This document shows, piece by piece, positions 12,530-27,371 of a stretch of DNA of 62,500 nt (position 1 is its first letter; each line of letters starts with the position of its first letter). Origin of the DNA: Neocallimastix lanati (nom. inval.) (Eukaryota; Neocallimastigomycota; Neocallimastigomycetes; Neocallimastigales; Neocallimastigaceae). Made by a program: the position numbers and the translations under genes. The notes under the pieces were generated by a model. It was not told the DNA's origin and did not search any database. It saw only the letters and a list, made by a program, of their open reading frames with translations. Where the stretch lies: positions 887,501 through 950,000 of the forward strand of contig JACVTC010000001.1 in NCBI GenBank assembly GCA_016946835.1, in the 5' to 3' direction.

Positions 12530-12850
12530 ATATTCTTTATTTTCAATATATTTTAATTTAATAATGTTTTAAGATATATAGTTGAAATGATATTTAATTT
12601 GAGATATGTTTTAATTTTAGATTTTAAGTTGCCGTTTTCCATTGATTTTAATGTTTGCTGTGTTATCTGAAAAAATTGTAATTGGACTTGGTCTTGCAAT
12701 CTAAATAATTCATATAAAATATTTTAAATATTTTTAATCTATAAAATCTTCCTAATACAAATTAAAGTGATAATGTATTCAGCTTCAGCAGGAGAAGGCA
12801 GTATACTATTGATTGCTTCTTAGACATCCAGCAAATTTGGGTTATTTCCC
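12530..12850 (-). pseudogene. copia 1 RNase H remnant
   Basis: From 12,840 leftward the minus strand encodes WMSKKQSIV, then after a frameshift LPSPAEAEYIIT, which is the copia RNase H signature (SKKQ..VA.SS.EAEY). Further on are PITIFSDNTANIKINGK and then YHFNYIS and LKYIENKEYVNG, matching the DN..A and ADI..K tail of copia polyproteins. The block is joined almost directly to the pre-RT segment, so the catalytic RT has been deleted. Confidence 0.75.
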
Positions 12851-13099
12851 ATAAGAATAATATATCCAGATGTCTAGTTTTTCAGCAATAGCGTTTTTCC
12901 AGCGAGAGCGGTTCTTACAGGTAACAGCCTCGTGGAAGCTAAAAGGTACTTTGAAATTAATATTACAAATGGTTTTAGTATGAAAATTGATTTTTCTAAA
13001 TTTATTAAACTCTTTTTGAAAAGTTGGACAAAGTGATCTTTTTAGATCTGAAGAGGTGTTGAATATTATAGTTATTATAATACACATTATTAATATCAC
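12842..13099 (-). pseudogene. copia 1 segment preceding the reverse transcriptase
   Basis: The open frame contains FKVPFSFHEAVTCKNRSRWK followed by NAIAEKLD, the standard 'P.s..EA......W..Ai.eEl' block that opens the copia RT. Beyond LD the similarity stops and RNase H sequence follows. The upstream part (TSSDLKRSLCPTFQKEFNKF) is linker. Confidence 0.7.
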
Positions 13100-13339
13100 T
13101 ATTATAAGGCTAAAAAATAATTTAATTATTTAAATCAGAAAAATTATTATTATATAAATTTTCGTAATAAATTTAATCTACTAAAAGAAAAATTCTTAAT
13201 ATTGAGATTTGGTTAAATTTTTGGAGATGATTTGATTTTTATCAATAATTAAATTTTTAATACTTCACCTCTTTTGTTTAAAAATAGACTTGTTTTTTAT
13301 TTACGTTTTTTGTTTATTCGAATTGTTTGTATCATTTAT

Positions 13340-13810
13340 TGTACAACTTTCATAAATATTATTATTTATTATTTATTATTTATTAATAAATACTCTTTTT
13401 ATTATTCAATTATTTATTATTTATTATTTATTAATAAATACTCTTTTTATTATTCAATTATTTATTATTTATTATTTATTATTCAATTATTTATTATTTA
13501 TTATTTATTATTTATTTATTATTTATTAATAAATACTCTTTTTATTATTTATTATTTATTATTTATTATTTATTATTTATTATTTATTATTTATTATTTA
13601 TTATTTATTATTTATTATTTATTATTTATTATTTATTATTTATTATTTATTATTTATTATTTATTATTATTCAATTATTCAATTATTTATTATTTATTAT
13701 TTATTATTTATTATTTATTATTTATTATTTATTATTCCATTATTTATTAATAAATACTCTTTTTTATTATTTATTATTTTATTATTTATTTATTCAATTA
13801 CTTATTATCA
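13340..13810 (+). repeat. ATTT/ATT satellite with TATTAATAAATACTC punctuation
   Basis: A tract of TTTATTATTTATTATT runs interrupted by the motif TATTTATTAATAAATACTCT at 13,380, 13,425, 13,523 and 13,740 and by TATTCAATT. The motif contains the 16-base palindrome TATTTATTAATAAATA. Long stop-free frames across the tract are by-products of the repeat. Confidence 0.85.
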
Positions 13811-14184
13811 TTCGTATTTTGTAATCTATTATTATAATTATAATCACATCAATTTTTAACATCTAAATTAAAAAAAAAAAAAAATTATTATTAATAGCAT
13901 CTAAATTAGGTAAAAAAAAATTTATTATTATTATTATTATTAGTAGTAGTTAAGTATTGTTCATTATGGGATTTTTTTTTTTTTTATTAGTATTATTGTT
14001 CTTTATATTCATGATTTAATTTATTTTTAATTAAAAAAGTTTTCATTATTTAGTTTTTTTCATAATTAAATTTTTTTTTGAAGTTATCATTTATCATTTA
14101 ATATAAAAATTTTTTTCACATACATAATAATATGCATTATTATGTGAAAAAATTTTTATTATTTAATATATTGTTTGAAAAATT

Positions 14185-14445
14185 CTTGTTACTATTAATT
14201 GAATTATTATTAATTAAAGTTTGACTAGAATTTTGATTTATTGAATTATTATTGATTAAAGTTTGACTAGAATTTTGATTTATTGAATTATTATTGATTA
14301 AAGTTTGACTATAATTCTGAATTATTGAATTATTATTAATTAAAGTTTGACTATAATTCTGAATTATTGAATTATTATTAATTAAAGTTTGATTAGAATT
14401 TTGAATTATTGAATTATTATTAATTAAGGTTTGTTCAATTTTTGA
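14185..14445 (-). repeat. In-frame 42-bp minisatellite (14-residue unit) in copia 1
   Basis: On the minus strand about five units read QTLINNNSI(I/N)QN(Y/S)S. All are exactly 42 bases, and the differences between units are point changes that do not break the frame. It sits where copia polyproteins have a variable linker between integrase and RT, comparable to the Asn/Asp/Glu-rich linker of copia 2 at 27.4-28.0 kb. Confidence 0.8.
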
Positions 14446-14869
14446 ATTAAATTTTCATTTTTATTTTCATCGTTGTTTAATTTTTCTTTTTTAAGTATAG
14501 TGTTTTATGTGTCAATATTGATATTATTTTTTATTTGAATTAGTGTTTTTCAAATTATTTTTATTATCCACTTTCAAAGAGGTTTCAAAGTGTATATCTA
14601 TTACCTTAATTTTCATGATTAACATTATCCTTTAAATTAACGTCAGAATTATCGCTTGATTAATCAGAAATTGAAAATTATTTTTTCATGATTTGAGTTA
14701 ATTTTTATTCTCATAATTTTTTTTTTTAATAATAATTCTGAATATAGTTATCATTTTAAGTCTTGTTTATGACTATTCATGTCTGTGAAATGAAAATCAA
14801 AGTTAAGAAAATTTGAGTCATTAAAATTCGTATTAGTGAGTTTTGGGGAGTCTTAAATTTGAAGGAGTA

Positions 14870-15207
14870 ATCTTCCTAAACAATATTATTTCTCTTTCAT
14901 GGCGTATTTTAAGGTTTTCATAATCCATGATTATATAGCAATACGAGTTTTTTTTTAATTGAAACCAAGAAATATATCCTTTTTAGCGTTAGCAGAGAAT
15001 TTTCCTTTATTTTTATGAAAAATATTGATAGCAAGTAATACATTCCCAAACTTTTTAATACTTGTTATTTATCTTTTCTTTTATATTATACTTTATCAGG
15101 AATCCTATTTACCTATTCTACTATTAGGCATTTTGTTATAAATGAGATAAGCCTATTGTAATTCTGCAATCAATTCCATAAATTATCACTTATCACTTAT
15201 TCTACTC

Positions 15208-15254
<47 letters not shown>

Positions 15255-15670
15255 AAAGTATTAGCACTAAAAATAATGGATTTATGTAAATGTTCTATTA
15301 GACCATTATTTTCAGGATTATAGGGAGGTGAATGTTCTTTATTTATACCATTTTCACTTCAAAATTTATTAATTCCTTATATTGTCAAATTCTTTACCAT
15401 GATGTCTATTATCTCAGATTTTCTTTCTTTTTTTTTTTGAAAGGAATATCCAACTTTTTCCACTATATTCGTCTATTATTACTAGGATAAAATCTATAGC
15501 TATTTATGCTATTTATAGATTTGTTTATAGGACCCATAATATCTGGAGTGGATTATTTTTAAGGCATCAGAAGCTTTTAGTGTTTCTGTTTCTTTGTTGT
15601 GTGGAATTTCTTCTCTTTTTTTTTTTTTTTTGCAATTTTACAATTATTACAAAAAAAATTTTCATCCATA
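14870..15670 (-). pseudogene. copia 1 integrase remnant
   Basis: Minus-strand blocks in order: FFCNNCKIAK (CxxC of the pre-integrase zinc knuckle, about 15,650), DIMGPINKSINSINSYRF (first integrase Asp region, about 15,530), SENGINKEHSPPYNPENNGL (third acidic region with the PYNPENNG signature, about 15,360), then FGNVLLAINIFHKNKGKF and SANAKKDIFLGFN (the integrase C-terminal 'FG....K...K..FLGY' block, about 15,050-14,955) and LKIRHEREIILF. Stops, frameshifts and a 50-odd-base poly(A) at about 15,208-15,251 separate the blocks. Confidence 0.8.
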
Positions 15671-15700
15671 TTATGCAACTTTAAATATTTTTTTTTTTTT

Positions 15701-16043
15701 ATTTTTAGGCCTTTTATAAATTTATAAATATGTAAAATAATTTATAAATTTATAAAGTTTTATTTTATTTTTAATTATTTTATTTTATTATATTTTTATA
15801 TCAGTTATACCATATAAGAATATATAAAAATATAATTAGGGTGAGGCATTTCGAAATTTTTCATTTCAGAAAAGTTTCATTTCGTAAAATATTTTTTAAA
15901 AGTTAACAAATAAATAAATTAATAATATAATGAATAAATTATAAATATAATTTAAATATAATTTAAATAAATAACTAAATAAATAGAAATAAATAAATAA
16001 AACTATAATAAATAAATAAATTTAAAAATAAATTTTAAAAAAA

Positions 16044-16083
<40 letters not shown>

Positions 16084-16300
16084 AATTATATAAATTTATA
16101 ATAATAAATATAAATTAGAATTTAAAACATATTATATACTTTTTAAATGCTTTCTAATTTTTCAATATATATGAAAATATTAAAATTATATTTATATGAA
16201 AAAATAAATATTAATAATTTAAAAGATGTATAAAGTGATATACAAACTTAAAAGTTCGATGTACTTTTGTTGGGATTTATTTATTAAATTTATTAAAGTA

Positions 16301-16331
<31 letters not shown>

Positions 16332-16836
16332 ATTAAGATTACATATATTGATACAAGTAAAAATAATTACACTTGACTACACATTTAAAAACTATCTAAC
16401 AACTTTCCTACACTTTCAATTACACACTAACTTGCAATACATTACTCTTAATTCAGAGAAATGTTTTATTTTTATGTTATTTAGTTATAATTAGCTATCA
16501 AATAAAATGTTCTTGTGGTTAAAATAAACTATTAAACGAATATAAATATTAATGATTATTATTTAAGGAAATATTTAATAACTATATATAAAATAAATAA
16601 TTAGAATATAATTATTAACATTGAATATAAAATATATTATTAATTATAAATATAATTAACATTTAGAAATCAAGCCACATATTAAAATACTATAAAATCA
16701 TTAGATTTAAATTTGATTTATGTCATTAATTTATGTTTGAATAATAAGAACTAATTTTATATTAATAAAGATTTAAATATTTCATTTTATATCAAAAGAT
16801 AGTTAATTTAAGATATTATTATTAAAGTTAAAAAAA

Positions 16837-16899
<63 letters not shown>
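15701..16899. other. Intergenic region, no gene seen
   Basis: AT-rich sequence with an (AT)n run at 16,050-16,082 and (TTA)n at 16,845-16,905. A less biased patch at 16,260-16,530 resembles mobile-element or LTR sequence but matches nothing else here. At 15,848-15,895 there is a GAGGCATTTCGAAATTTTTC patch whose reverse complement resembles 39,913-39,945 (ACGAAATG..AACTT..GAAATGAAAA). Confidence 0.5.
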
Positions 16900-16908
<9 letters not shown>

Positions 16909-17397
16909 AACTCTGTTACTACTATCAGAATCTGTACTTGATTCTATATTATTCCTATTTGTGATAACAGTGTTTAACATTACTATTGGATATTGGAATA
17001 ATATTTAAAAATAATATAAAAATTTTTCAAAAAAAAAAAAAAAAAAAAAAAAGAATTTCAATATCTATAAAAATATTTCATTTTGAAATTCATGGAAAAG
17101 GATAGCATTTAGAAAATCAATGTTCCAATCGAGGATTACTAATTTTTTTTGTTCTATAATGACAAGGATACCTTTCTGGTCAGTCTTTCTTCAATCATTT
17201 TTTTTAAGTGGCAGCATTGACAATACGACCATCGAATGTATATCCAGATCTTGGCACGAAAGTAACCATCGGAAAAAAATCAAATGCTAAAAATTCAGGA
17301 TAACTTAAAAGTTGAACTAAAAAAGGTAAGTTTATTGTTAAATAGGTGAAAATAGGTGTTATGTTGAATAATATAGTCTCTATAGTTTTCTTAAATT

Positions 17398-17452
<55 letters not shown>

Positions 17453-17645
17453 GCCTTACTTAGTTTTGATTGATTTTCCTGTCATATCTCTATCCCAGTA
17501 AAAGTTTACAACTGTTTTTTTTTTTTTTTTTTTTTTTTGATGGGGATTTATCTAATTTGTCAGCTAAAATTTTTTTTTTACTTTTTTTATCCCATGCATG
17601 ACGTTCTTACAACGTGAACTATCTATTAAGTAAATCAGAGATAAT
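16900..17645 (-). mobile_element. LINE family 2, inverted copy
   Basis: An inverted, decayed copy of 18,285-18,870. Shared blocks include the 'TATTATCTCTGATTTAC..GACGTCATGCATGGGATAAA' region (17,640-17,580 here), 'AAAATCAATCAAA..AAGGCTTATAAAAA' (17,490-17,450), the coding block ending in IEERLT (about 17,210) and SNPRLEHWFSKC (about 17,130, zinc-binding tail). Internal poly-T tracts at 17,399-17,448 and 17,515-17,538 interrupt it. It diverges head to head from the plus-strand copy, with about 230 bases between them. Confidence 0.75.
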
Positions 17646-17849
17646 ACATTTCGAGTTTTTTCCATAAAATTTATTAGTTATTTTTTTTATCTAATAAACA
17701 AATAAATAAATAATAAAATAAAAATATCTATTTAATTATTTTTATTATTTATAAATTTTTTATTGACTTCTTTATTATTAACAAATTTTTTATTTATTTA
17801 TTTATTTTATTTTATTATTTAATTTTTCGAGAGGAAGTTTCTAGACTTC

Positions 17850-19605
17850 TTTATAATAGTAATCCTACCTTTTATCTTTCAAGTCAAGAGTTACCTAAAA
17901 ACGAATTGCTATACCTACTTAGGTGTACCATTTTCAAATGATTTAGAACTGAAACCGATCATACAAAGAATGAATAATAAAGTAAGAAAAGCACTTTATT
18001 CCATAAAAGGATTTCTTAAGAATCCTCATATTCCTATCCCTTATAAAAAAATGCTATTTTCAGCTATAGTAATTGGACAAGTTTCATATTATGCACCTCT
18101 ACTTGGATCTAATAAAGATAGTACGAGAAGTACACAGACACTAGTTAATTCAGGATTATACTGGATTGAAGGATTTTCTAAAAAGGGAATAGCTTTACTT
18201 CACTTTATTGTGTTTTTAAAGAATTTAACATTCCTCCTCTTTCGGCAAAATGTGCGATTGCTCAGGTAAGGTGTTAAAAAAACTTGAAATGTATTATCTC
18301 TGATTTACATAGAGATATATCTCATTGTAGACGTCATGCATGGGATAAAGAAAGTAAAAATTTTAGCTGACAAATTAGATAAATTTCCATCAAAAAAAAA
18401 AGCTATTTTAAATTTTTTACTGGAATAGAGATATGGCAAGGAAAATCAATCAAAGCTAAGGCTTATAAAAATAATAATTTTGAGAAAACTAGAGAATATC
18501 TTAAGCTAAATTATAAATATCCTGAATTTAGCACTGATTTCCGATGGGTACTTCGTGCCAGATGTGGATATAAATTCGATGCTCGTGTTGTCAAAAGCCG
18601 CCAAAATGATTGAAGAAGACTGTCCTGAAAGGTGTTCCTGTTGTTATAAAAAAAAATATAGTAATCCTCGATTGGAACATTGGTTTTCTACATGCTATCT
18701 TTTCCGTGAATCTCGAATGAAATATTTTATGGATATTGAAATTCTTTATGAAATATTTTATATTATTTCTAAATATTGTCCAATATCTAATAGTAATGTA
18801 GATACTGTTATCACGGATACGAATAATATAGAACTAAGTTCAGATTCTGATAGTCGAAAGTATATGATATTAATAATATTAATAATAGAAATAATATCGT
18901 TAATAGTAGTAGAAATAGTGTGAAAATAGGAATATTAATATTAGTGATAGTGAAAATTATAATATCATTACTTCTAATGTAGTTAAGTAATTTTCTGAAT
19001 AATGAGTATGCAAATATATATGTGACGTGGTACCGATTATATTACTTTCTTCTTGGTGGAAGAGATGCAAACATTATAGATTTAAATTATAAAAAGGAAT
19101 GGGATATTTTGTTAAAGAACCAAATTATTTCTAGTGATTATTCAAAAACGCCATTCTTGGTGCGATCTGCGGCTCTATTTACAGAAATTATGCCAGTACT
19201 CAGCAAGTGTAACTATTCCGAAAATATAAGCGCAAACTAACCAGGAGTGTCAACGCTGAAAATAGGGTATGACAGGCTAGCAGGGCCAATGCCTCTGAAG
19301 GAGAAGACCATAATTTCTTTCAGATAGATAATTCAAATCCTAATCCATAAAGAGGTGAGGTTCGTTGCATAGGAACTTTTTTCTGAATTTATTTATACAC
19401 TTATTTTTGATTATTACTTTTTATTTCACGTTACTGTTTCATTTATTATTATTGTTCAAATTGAACAAATAATATTTATTTATTTTATTAATTCTGTGCT
19501 TTTTTATTTTTTATTAAAATTAAAAGCATTCATGTATTTTATATAGGAATAAATAAATAAAGATTAAAGTTTGCAATAATTGCGGCTATAAAAAAAAAAA
19601 ATTCA
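17850..19605 (+). mobile_element. LINE family 2, 3' half of the element
   Basis: Non-LTR retrotransposon remnant. From about 17,900 the frame reads YTYLGVPFSNDLELKPIIQR, then MNNKVRKALYSIKGFLKNPH and KKMLFSAIVIGQVSYYAPLL to a stop at 18,267-18,269. This is the thumb/C-terminal part of a LINE reverse transcriptase. After a decayed stretch comes RWVLRARCGYKFDARVV (18,543-18,593), a frameshift, CPERCSCCYK and EHWFSTC (zf-RVT-like zinc tail), and a final frame at 19,022-19,240 ending VLSKCNYSENISAN. The 3' UTR ends at about 19,588 with TTTGCAATAATTGCGGCTAT and poly(A). The 5' half, including the RT catalytic centre and endonuclease, is missing. Non-functional. Confidence 0.75.
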
Positions 19606-23128
<3,523 letters not shown>

Positions 23129-23825
23129 TTTTGCAATTTTTGTATATTTTAAATTGTTTTCATTTTTTTTTTTTTTTTTTTTTGCTTTAAAAGAAAATTA
23201 AAAAAAAAATATATATATATATATATATTTTTAAAAATTTTTTTTATTAGCACTTTTTTATTTTTTTTTTTATTAGTTCTTTTTTTTTTTTTAAAGTATA
23301 TTAAAATAAATTTTTTTTTATATTAAATTTAATCATATATATAAATTATAAATTTAATAATATATACAGATTATAATAGTATAATATATAAAAGATGTAT
23401 TTTAATAAATATTTATCAAATAAATTATCTAATTTATTCAATACAATCAAATCTTTTTTTTTTTTTTGGATTTAAAAAGATCCAGAAATAAAGAAAGAAG
23501 AAGGGAGAGAAATAGGAGAAGGTGGAATTATGAATTATGAAAGAAAGTAAGTTATAATTTTTTTTCGTTAATTTGTATTTATTTTTATTTTTATTTTTAT
23601 TTTTTTTTTTTTGTTAATTTGTATATTTTCATACTACGAAAAAGCTTTTTTATCTTTTTTTTTTTTTTCCTTCTTTTTTCATCTTTTTCATCTTTTTTAT
23701 CTTTTTTTTTTATTTACCTTCAAAAAAAAAAAAAATAAATAAATAAAAAAATAAAAAAAAACATCAACCATTAATATTATTTTCATATAATTGAACAATA
23801 ATTATTAATTAAATTTCTACTGGCG

Positions 23826-23909
<84 letters not shown>

Positions 23910-24688
23910 TTTATTTTCCATTATATCTAATCAAATATTAATTATAATAAATATAAGATTATTTTTAATAAAGATATTTAATATTTAATATATTTTAATA
24001 TTTAAATGTAACACTCTTGTCTATTCAATTTATGTATTTTATGATTTTATATTATTATTTATAATACTATATAATAATAAAAAATTAATAAATAAATAAA
24101 AATAATGATTACAATTTTTAAAAATAAATGTCCATTACTTATTCTTTTATTTTTTTTTTTTTTTATTTTTTTTTAAAAAAAAAATAGAAATAAAATAAAT
24201 TAAAATAAAATAAAATACTCCTGAAATTTATATTTTCTTATAATATTTAATATTGGACATATTGTATTTTTCATTTATATATATAAAATATTTTAATAAT
24301 AAAAAACTAAAAAAGTATTAAATATTAATATAAAACAATTATGATAATAATAAAATAAAAAATAAAATAAAATAAAATAAAAAATAAAATATATATATAA
24401 TAAATAATAAGTGTAAAATATTTTATTTTATTATTATTTGAAATAACTGAAAAATATATATATATACATTTTTATTATTTGTAATACTAATATTTTATCA
24501 TATTTTATAATTAATAAACAATTGATTATTCGTAAATTTTTTATATATTGTATGTTAATTATTATTTATATATATAAATATAAATTTGGAATTTTAATTA
24601 ATATAATTAATAATTAATATATATATGGACATTATATATAAAATGGAAGTAAAAAAAAATAAATATATATATATATATATTTAATAAT
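23129..24688. other. Kinase 5' flank and third copy of its 3' flank
   Basis: The segment 23,379-23,800 is the upstream flank of the kinase and recurs at 32,584-33,030 (GGAGAAGGTGGAATTATGAA, CATCAACCATTAA). A (TTA)n tract lies at 23,832-23,910. From about 24,060 to 24,410 there is a third copy of the kinase 3' flank (CCTGAAATTTATATTTTCTT, TATTGGACATATTGTATTTT, AAAGTATTAAATATTAATAT), and at 24,628 the GACATTATATATAAAATGGA landmark again. No gene. Confidence 0.75.
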
Positions 24689-24901
24689 TATTAAAAACTT
24701 AATTTATTGTAAATTTAAATTTAATAATTTCACTTTAAGTATTATATTAAAATGGCTTAGATAAAATAAATTTTTTACTTTAATTATTATAATAAAAGGT
24801 CCTTCCTATAAAGGAATATATACGACAGAAGAAAGAATTATAAAACTAAAATAAAGTGAAATATCATATTTTTTACAATAATAAAATAATTATATAATTA
24901 A

Positions 24902-24934
<33 letters not shown>

Positions 24935-25146
24935 AATTTGTTTTTTCTAAGATATAACGAGGGAAGTTATATTTATAAAAGAAAAGTGTATTTTTAATAA
25001 ATAAAGAATAAACAAATGAAAAAATTTTATTTTTGTGTTATTAAATTTATTATTATAGATAATAATAAATTTTTGTATTAAATTTTATATTAAATAAAGT
25101 TTTATTAAAAAATAAATTTTCTGTACACCATTGAGCTTTAATAGCA
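24689..25146 (+). repeat. copia 2 5' LTR, 5'-truncated
   Basis: Aligns with the 3' LTR from 29,705 onward and ends in the same TTGAGCTTTAATAGCA. About the first 77 bases, from TGTTAG, are missing. The AT-rich U3, the CCTTCCTATAAAGGAATATA box and a poly(A) block at about 24,907-24,931 are shared with the other LTR. The few substitutions between the LTRs imply a fairly recent insertion. Confidence 0.85.
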
Positions 25147-25176
25147 GGGCTTATTTCTAAAAGATTAAGAGTCTCA
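25147..25176 (+). promoter_or_regulatory. Candidate primer-binding region of copia 2
   Basis: Immediately after the LTR end the sequence GGGCTTATTTCTAAAAG runs into AGATTAAGAGTCTCA (25,162-25,176). The reverse complement of the latter, TGAGACTCTTAATCT, matches the anticodon arm of eukaryotic tRNA-Lys(CUU) as recalled, including the CUCUUAA loop. Some copia elements use an internally cut tRNA as primer. The match starts 15 bases after the LTR rather than directly at it, which weakens the case. Confidence 0.35.
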
Positions 25177-25240
25177 CGAAAGGAGCATTAAAACATAATA
25201 TATAAATATTAATAAAAATAAAAATGGAATATTAATAAAA

Positions 25241-26085
25241 ATGGACAGAATAATCCTTAACAAAAGAAACTATAAAATCTGGAGTAATTTAATAATGGGT
25301 GAATTGGAGGAAGCTAACCTTGAACATGCAGTTACTCTAAATCATAGTGATAATACAATAGAAGGTACTACAAAAGGTACTACAGAAGGCATTACTGAAG
25401 GAACTTTGAATGTTAATACTATTTCAGCTAAAGAAGACTCAAAAGCAAAAAGGATCATATATAAACATTTGAGTGAAGTAACATGGGAAAAGGTAGAGGA
25501 TATTGAAACAGCTTATGAACTTTGGGAATATCTTAAAGTATACTATTGTGAAACTGATGAAGAAAAAATAAAAAAAAAATATAAAAAGACTCTTGAAGAA
25601 CTAGTATATAAAGGATAAGATGTCAGATTATTTATTATTGACTTTGAGAATCTTTGGAATAAATATGTTAAGGCAGTAAAAAGTGTAGATCCATTAAACA
25701 AAGAGATAAAGCAATCCAATAAATTATATTACCTCCGCAACAGTTTCAAAAAACATTATCCGAATATTTATGAAAGACTTACATATGCTGTTGTTAAAGA
25801 AGAAGATATGACAGTTATAAAACAAATGATCGAGTTATCATTAAATGAAAAGAAAACAAATGATATAAAAAAAATGAAAAGAACAAACAGGAAATAAACC
25901 ATTTTAATCCTCATTACGATGCACAACCAGTTTATAGAAAGAAGTGCCACCTTTGTGGATCAATAGATCATCTTATTAATCAATGCAGCTTAAGAGATTC
26001 TTATAACAACTGGAAAAGAACTGAACAAGAAAAATTAAAAGAAAAAGAAAAATCCTTCAACATAGAAGAAAACTACCAATGTTGA
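25241..26085 (+). pseudogene. copia 2 gag (nucleocapsid), broken
   Basis: It starts MDRIILNKRNYKIWSNLIMG, the usual N-terminal copia gag block, and continues through AYELWEYLKVYYCE. An in-frame TAA at 25,616-25,618 interrupts it, but the same frame continues (DVRLFIIDFENLWNKYVKAV) to about 25,895. After a frameshift comes a CCHC zinc knuckle C-X2-C-X4-H-X4-C at 25,945-25,986 (CHLCGSIDHLINQC). Gag packages the element RNA; here it cannot be made intact. Confidence 0.85.
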
Positions 26086-26125
26086 TACTAGTGAGGAGGA
26101 TCCAAGCAACAACAATTCTTTTTAA

Positions 26126-26425
26126 TTGAATGGGTGGTTGATTCAGGGGACCACTCAAACTATAGTTAATAATCCTGAAATTTTAAAAAATAAAGAATTA
26201 AAAAACATCATAATCAACTTTCTTAATAATAAAAGTAATAAGTCTAACATTTCTGGTAAATTAAAGATCAAAATAGGACCAGAGATAATAAATATAAATG
26301 GTGCTATTTTATTTAAGAATGGAAGAAGGAATTTATTATCTATAATAGACTTGTTAGATAATAATATTAGCTGTTTATTCTACAATCAAAACAATAAAAA
26401 AAAATTTAAAATTATTCAAAGATAA
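26126..26425 (+). pseudogene. copia 2 protease region
   Basis: The active-site block WVVDSG lies at 26,131-26,148 in one frame, and the body (NPEILKNKELKNIIINFL ... INGAILFKNGRRNLLSI) is in the next frame, so a frameshift separates catalytic Asp and body. INGAILFKNGRRNLLS matches the usual 'vlyvp.l..NLlSv' end of copia aspartic proteases. Confidence 0.75.
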
Positions 26426-26559
26426 TATCAACCAATTGAAAATAAACAAAGTCATAGATATTATCGAAATCGATAATGGTTTATTTAAAATTTTAACTAA
26501 CTCTAATGATAATAATAAAATAGTAAGTAAGAATAAAAAACAAAAAGATAATTGAAAAT

Positions 26560-27370
26560 TATTTAGTAGAACCTGCCAATGATAAATTGAAAAAATTTAT
26601 ATGGCATAATAGGTTTTTACATTATGATATAAAATATTTACAAGATAAAATTAAAAACATCAATGTTTCATTAAAAACGTGTAAGGATTGCAATGCGTCT
26701 AAAATTAATAAACTGCCTAATAAAACCAGTAATCATAGAGCAAAATCCAGAAGAGACTTAATTTATAGTGACTTACTCGAATTCAATAAAGGTAACAAAG
26801 GTATTGAAGGAGTAAATGGTGAAAATTATTCTATCATCTTTGTTGATGATTTTTCAAGAAAAATTTGGATATATAACATTGTGAGCAAAAGAGAAGTTGG
26901 TAACATAGTTACTAAATTCTTCAATTATTTGAAGAATCATTTTGATCTGGACATTAAATATTTCAAAACTGACGGTGCACCAGAATATAGTACACCATTA
27001 TTAAACGAACTATATGACAAACATGGAGCCATACACCTTACCACTGGGCCGAAAAATCCTGAGGAACTAGGAAGGTCAGAAAGGAATAATAGATCTCTCG
27101 AAAACTGTATAAAAACAATACTTAGATATTCAAACCTAAATCTTAAATACTGGCCATATGCCATAAAAAATGCAGTAGATATTAAAAAATATAATACTAC
27201 ATAAAGGTACCAATAATAAAATACCTGACTTAGAATGGTATGGTCCTCACCATAATATCAGGTACGATAAATTAAGAGCTTTTGATTGTTTTGCTACCTA
27301 TGATCGACAAGAAAATGCAAACAAACTACATATATTCAAGAAATTCGGAATAAATCTAGGTAGAGCAGAA
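26560..27370 (+). pseudogene. copia 2 integrase
   Basis: WHNRFLHYDIKYL followed by CKDC gives the HHCC-type pre-integrase zinc motif. The core has LIYSDLLEF (first Asp), YFKTDGAPEY (second Asp) and PEELGRSERNNRSLE (Glu region), the D-D-E catalytic set. The main frame ends at 27,204. The C-terminal block DLEWYGPHHNIRYDKLRAFD continues in another frame to about 27,365. In the usual NG.AER motif the NG is replaced by LG.SER. Confidence 0.85.
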
Positions 27371-27371
27371 A

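Larger units (their letters stand above)
12128..15700 (-). mobile_element. Decayed Ty1/copia retrotransposon 1
   Basis: Reading right to left, the minus strand shows a CxxC pre-integrase knuckle and integrase core (15,660-14,870), an integrase-RT linker with a 14-residue minisatellite (14,445-14,185), a pre-RT segment (13,099-12,842), an RNase H tail (12,850-12,530) and a polypurine tract GAGTGGGGA at about 12,138-12,130 followed by TGTTATTA, the likely LTR start. The order INT-RT-RH defines the copia superfamily. Most of the RT proper is deleted, frames are broken, and a satellite array (13.3-13.8 kb) and a LINE end (12.16-12.48 kb) sit inside. LTR boundaries are not defined. It is certainly dead. 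Confidence 0.75.

Noticed and set aside
13274-13750. 158-codon IIYYLLF frame and similar frames at 9,821-10,125, 46,297-46,581 and 55,050-55,458
   Set aside because: Translation of TTATTA/ATTTATT satellites in unconstrained frames.
26937-27164. Minus-strand 75-codon frame
   Set aside because: Shadow of the copia 2 integrase, which shows the D-D-E blocks on the plus strand.
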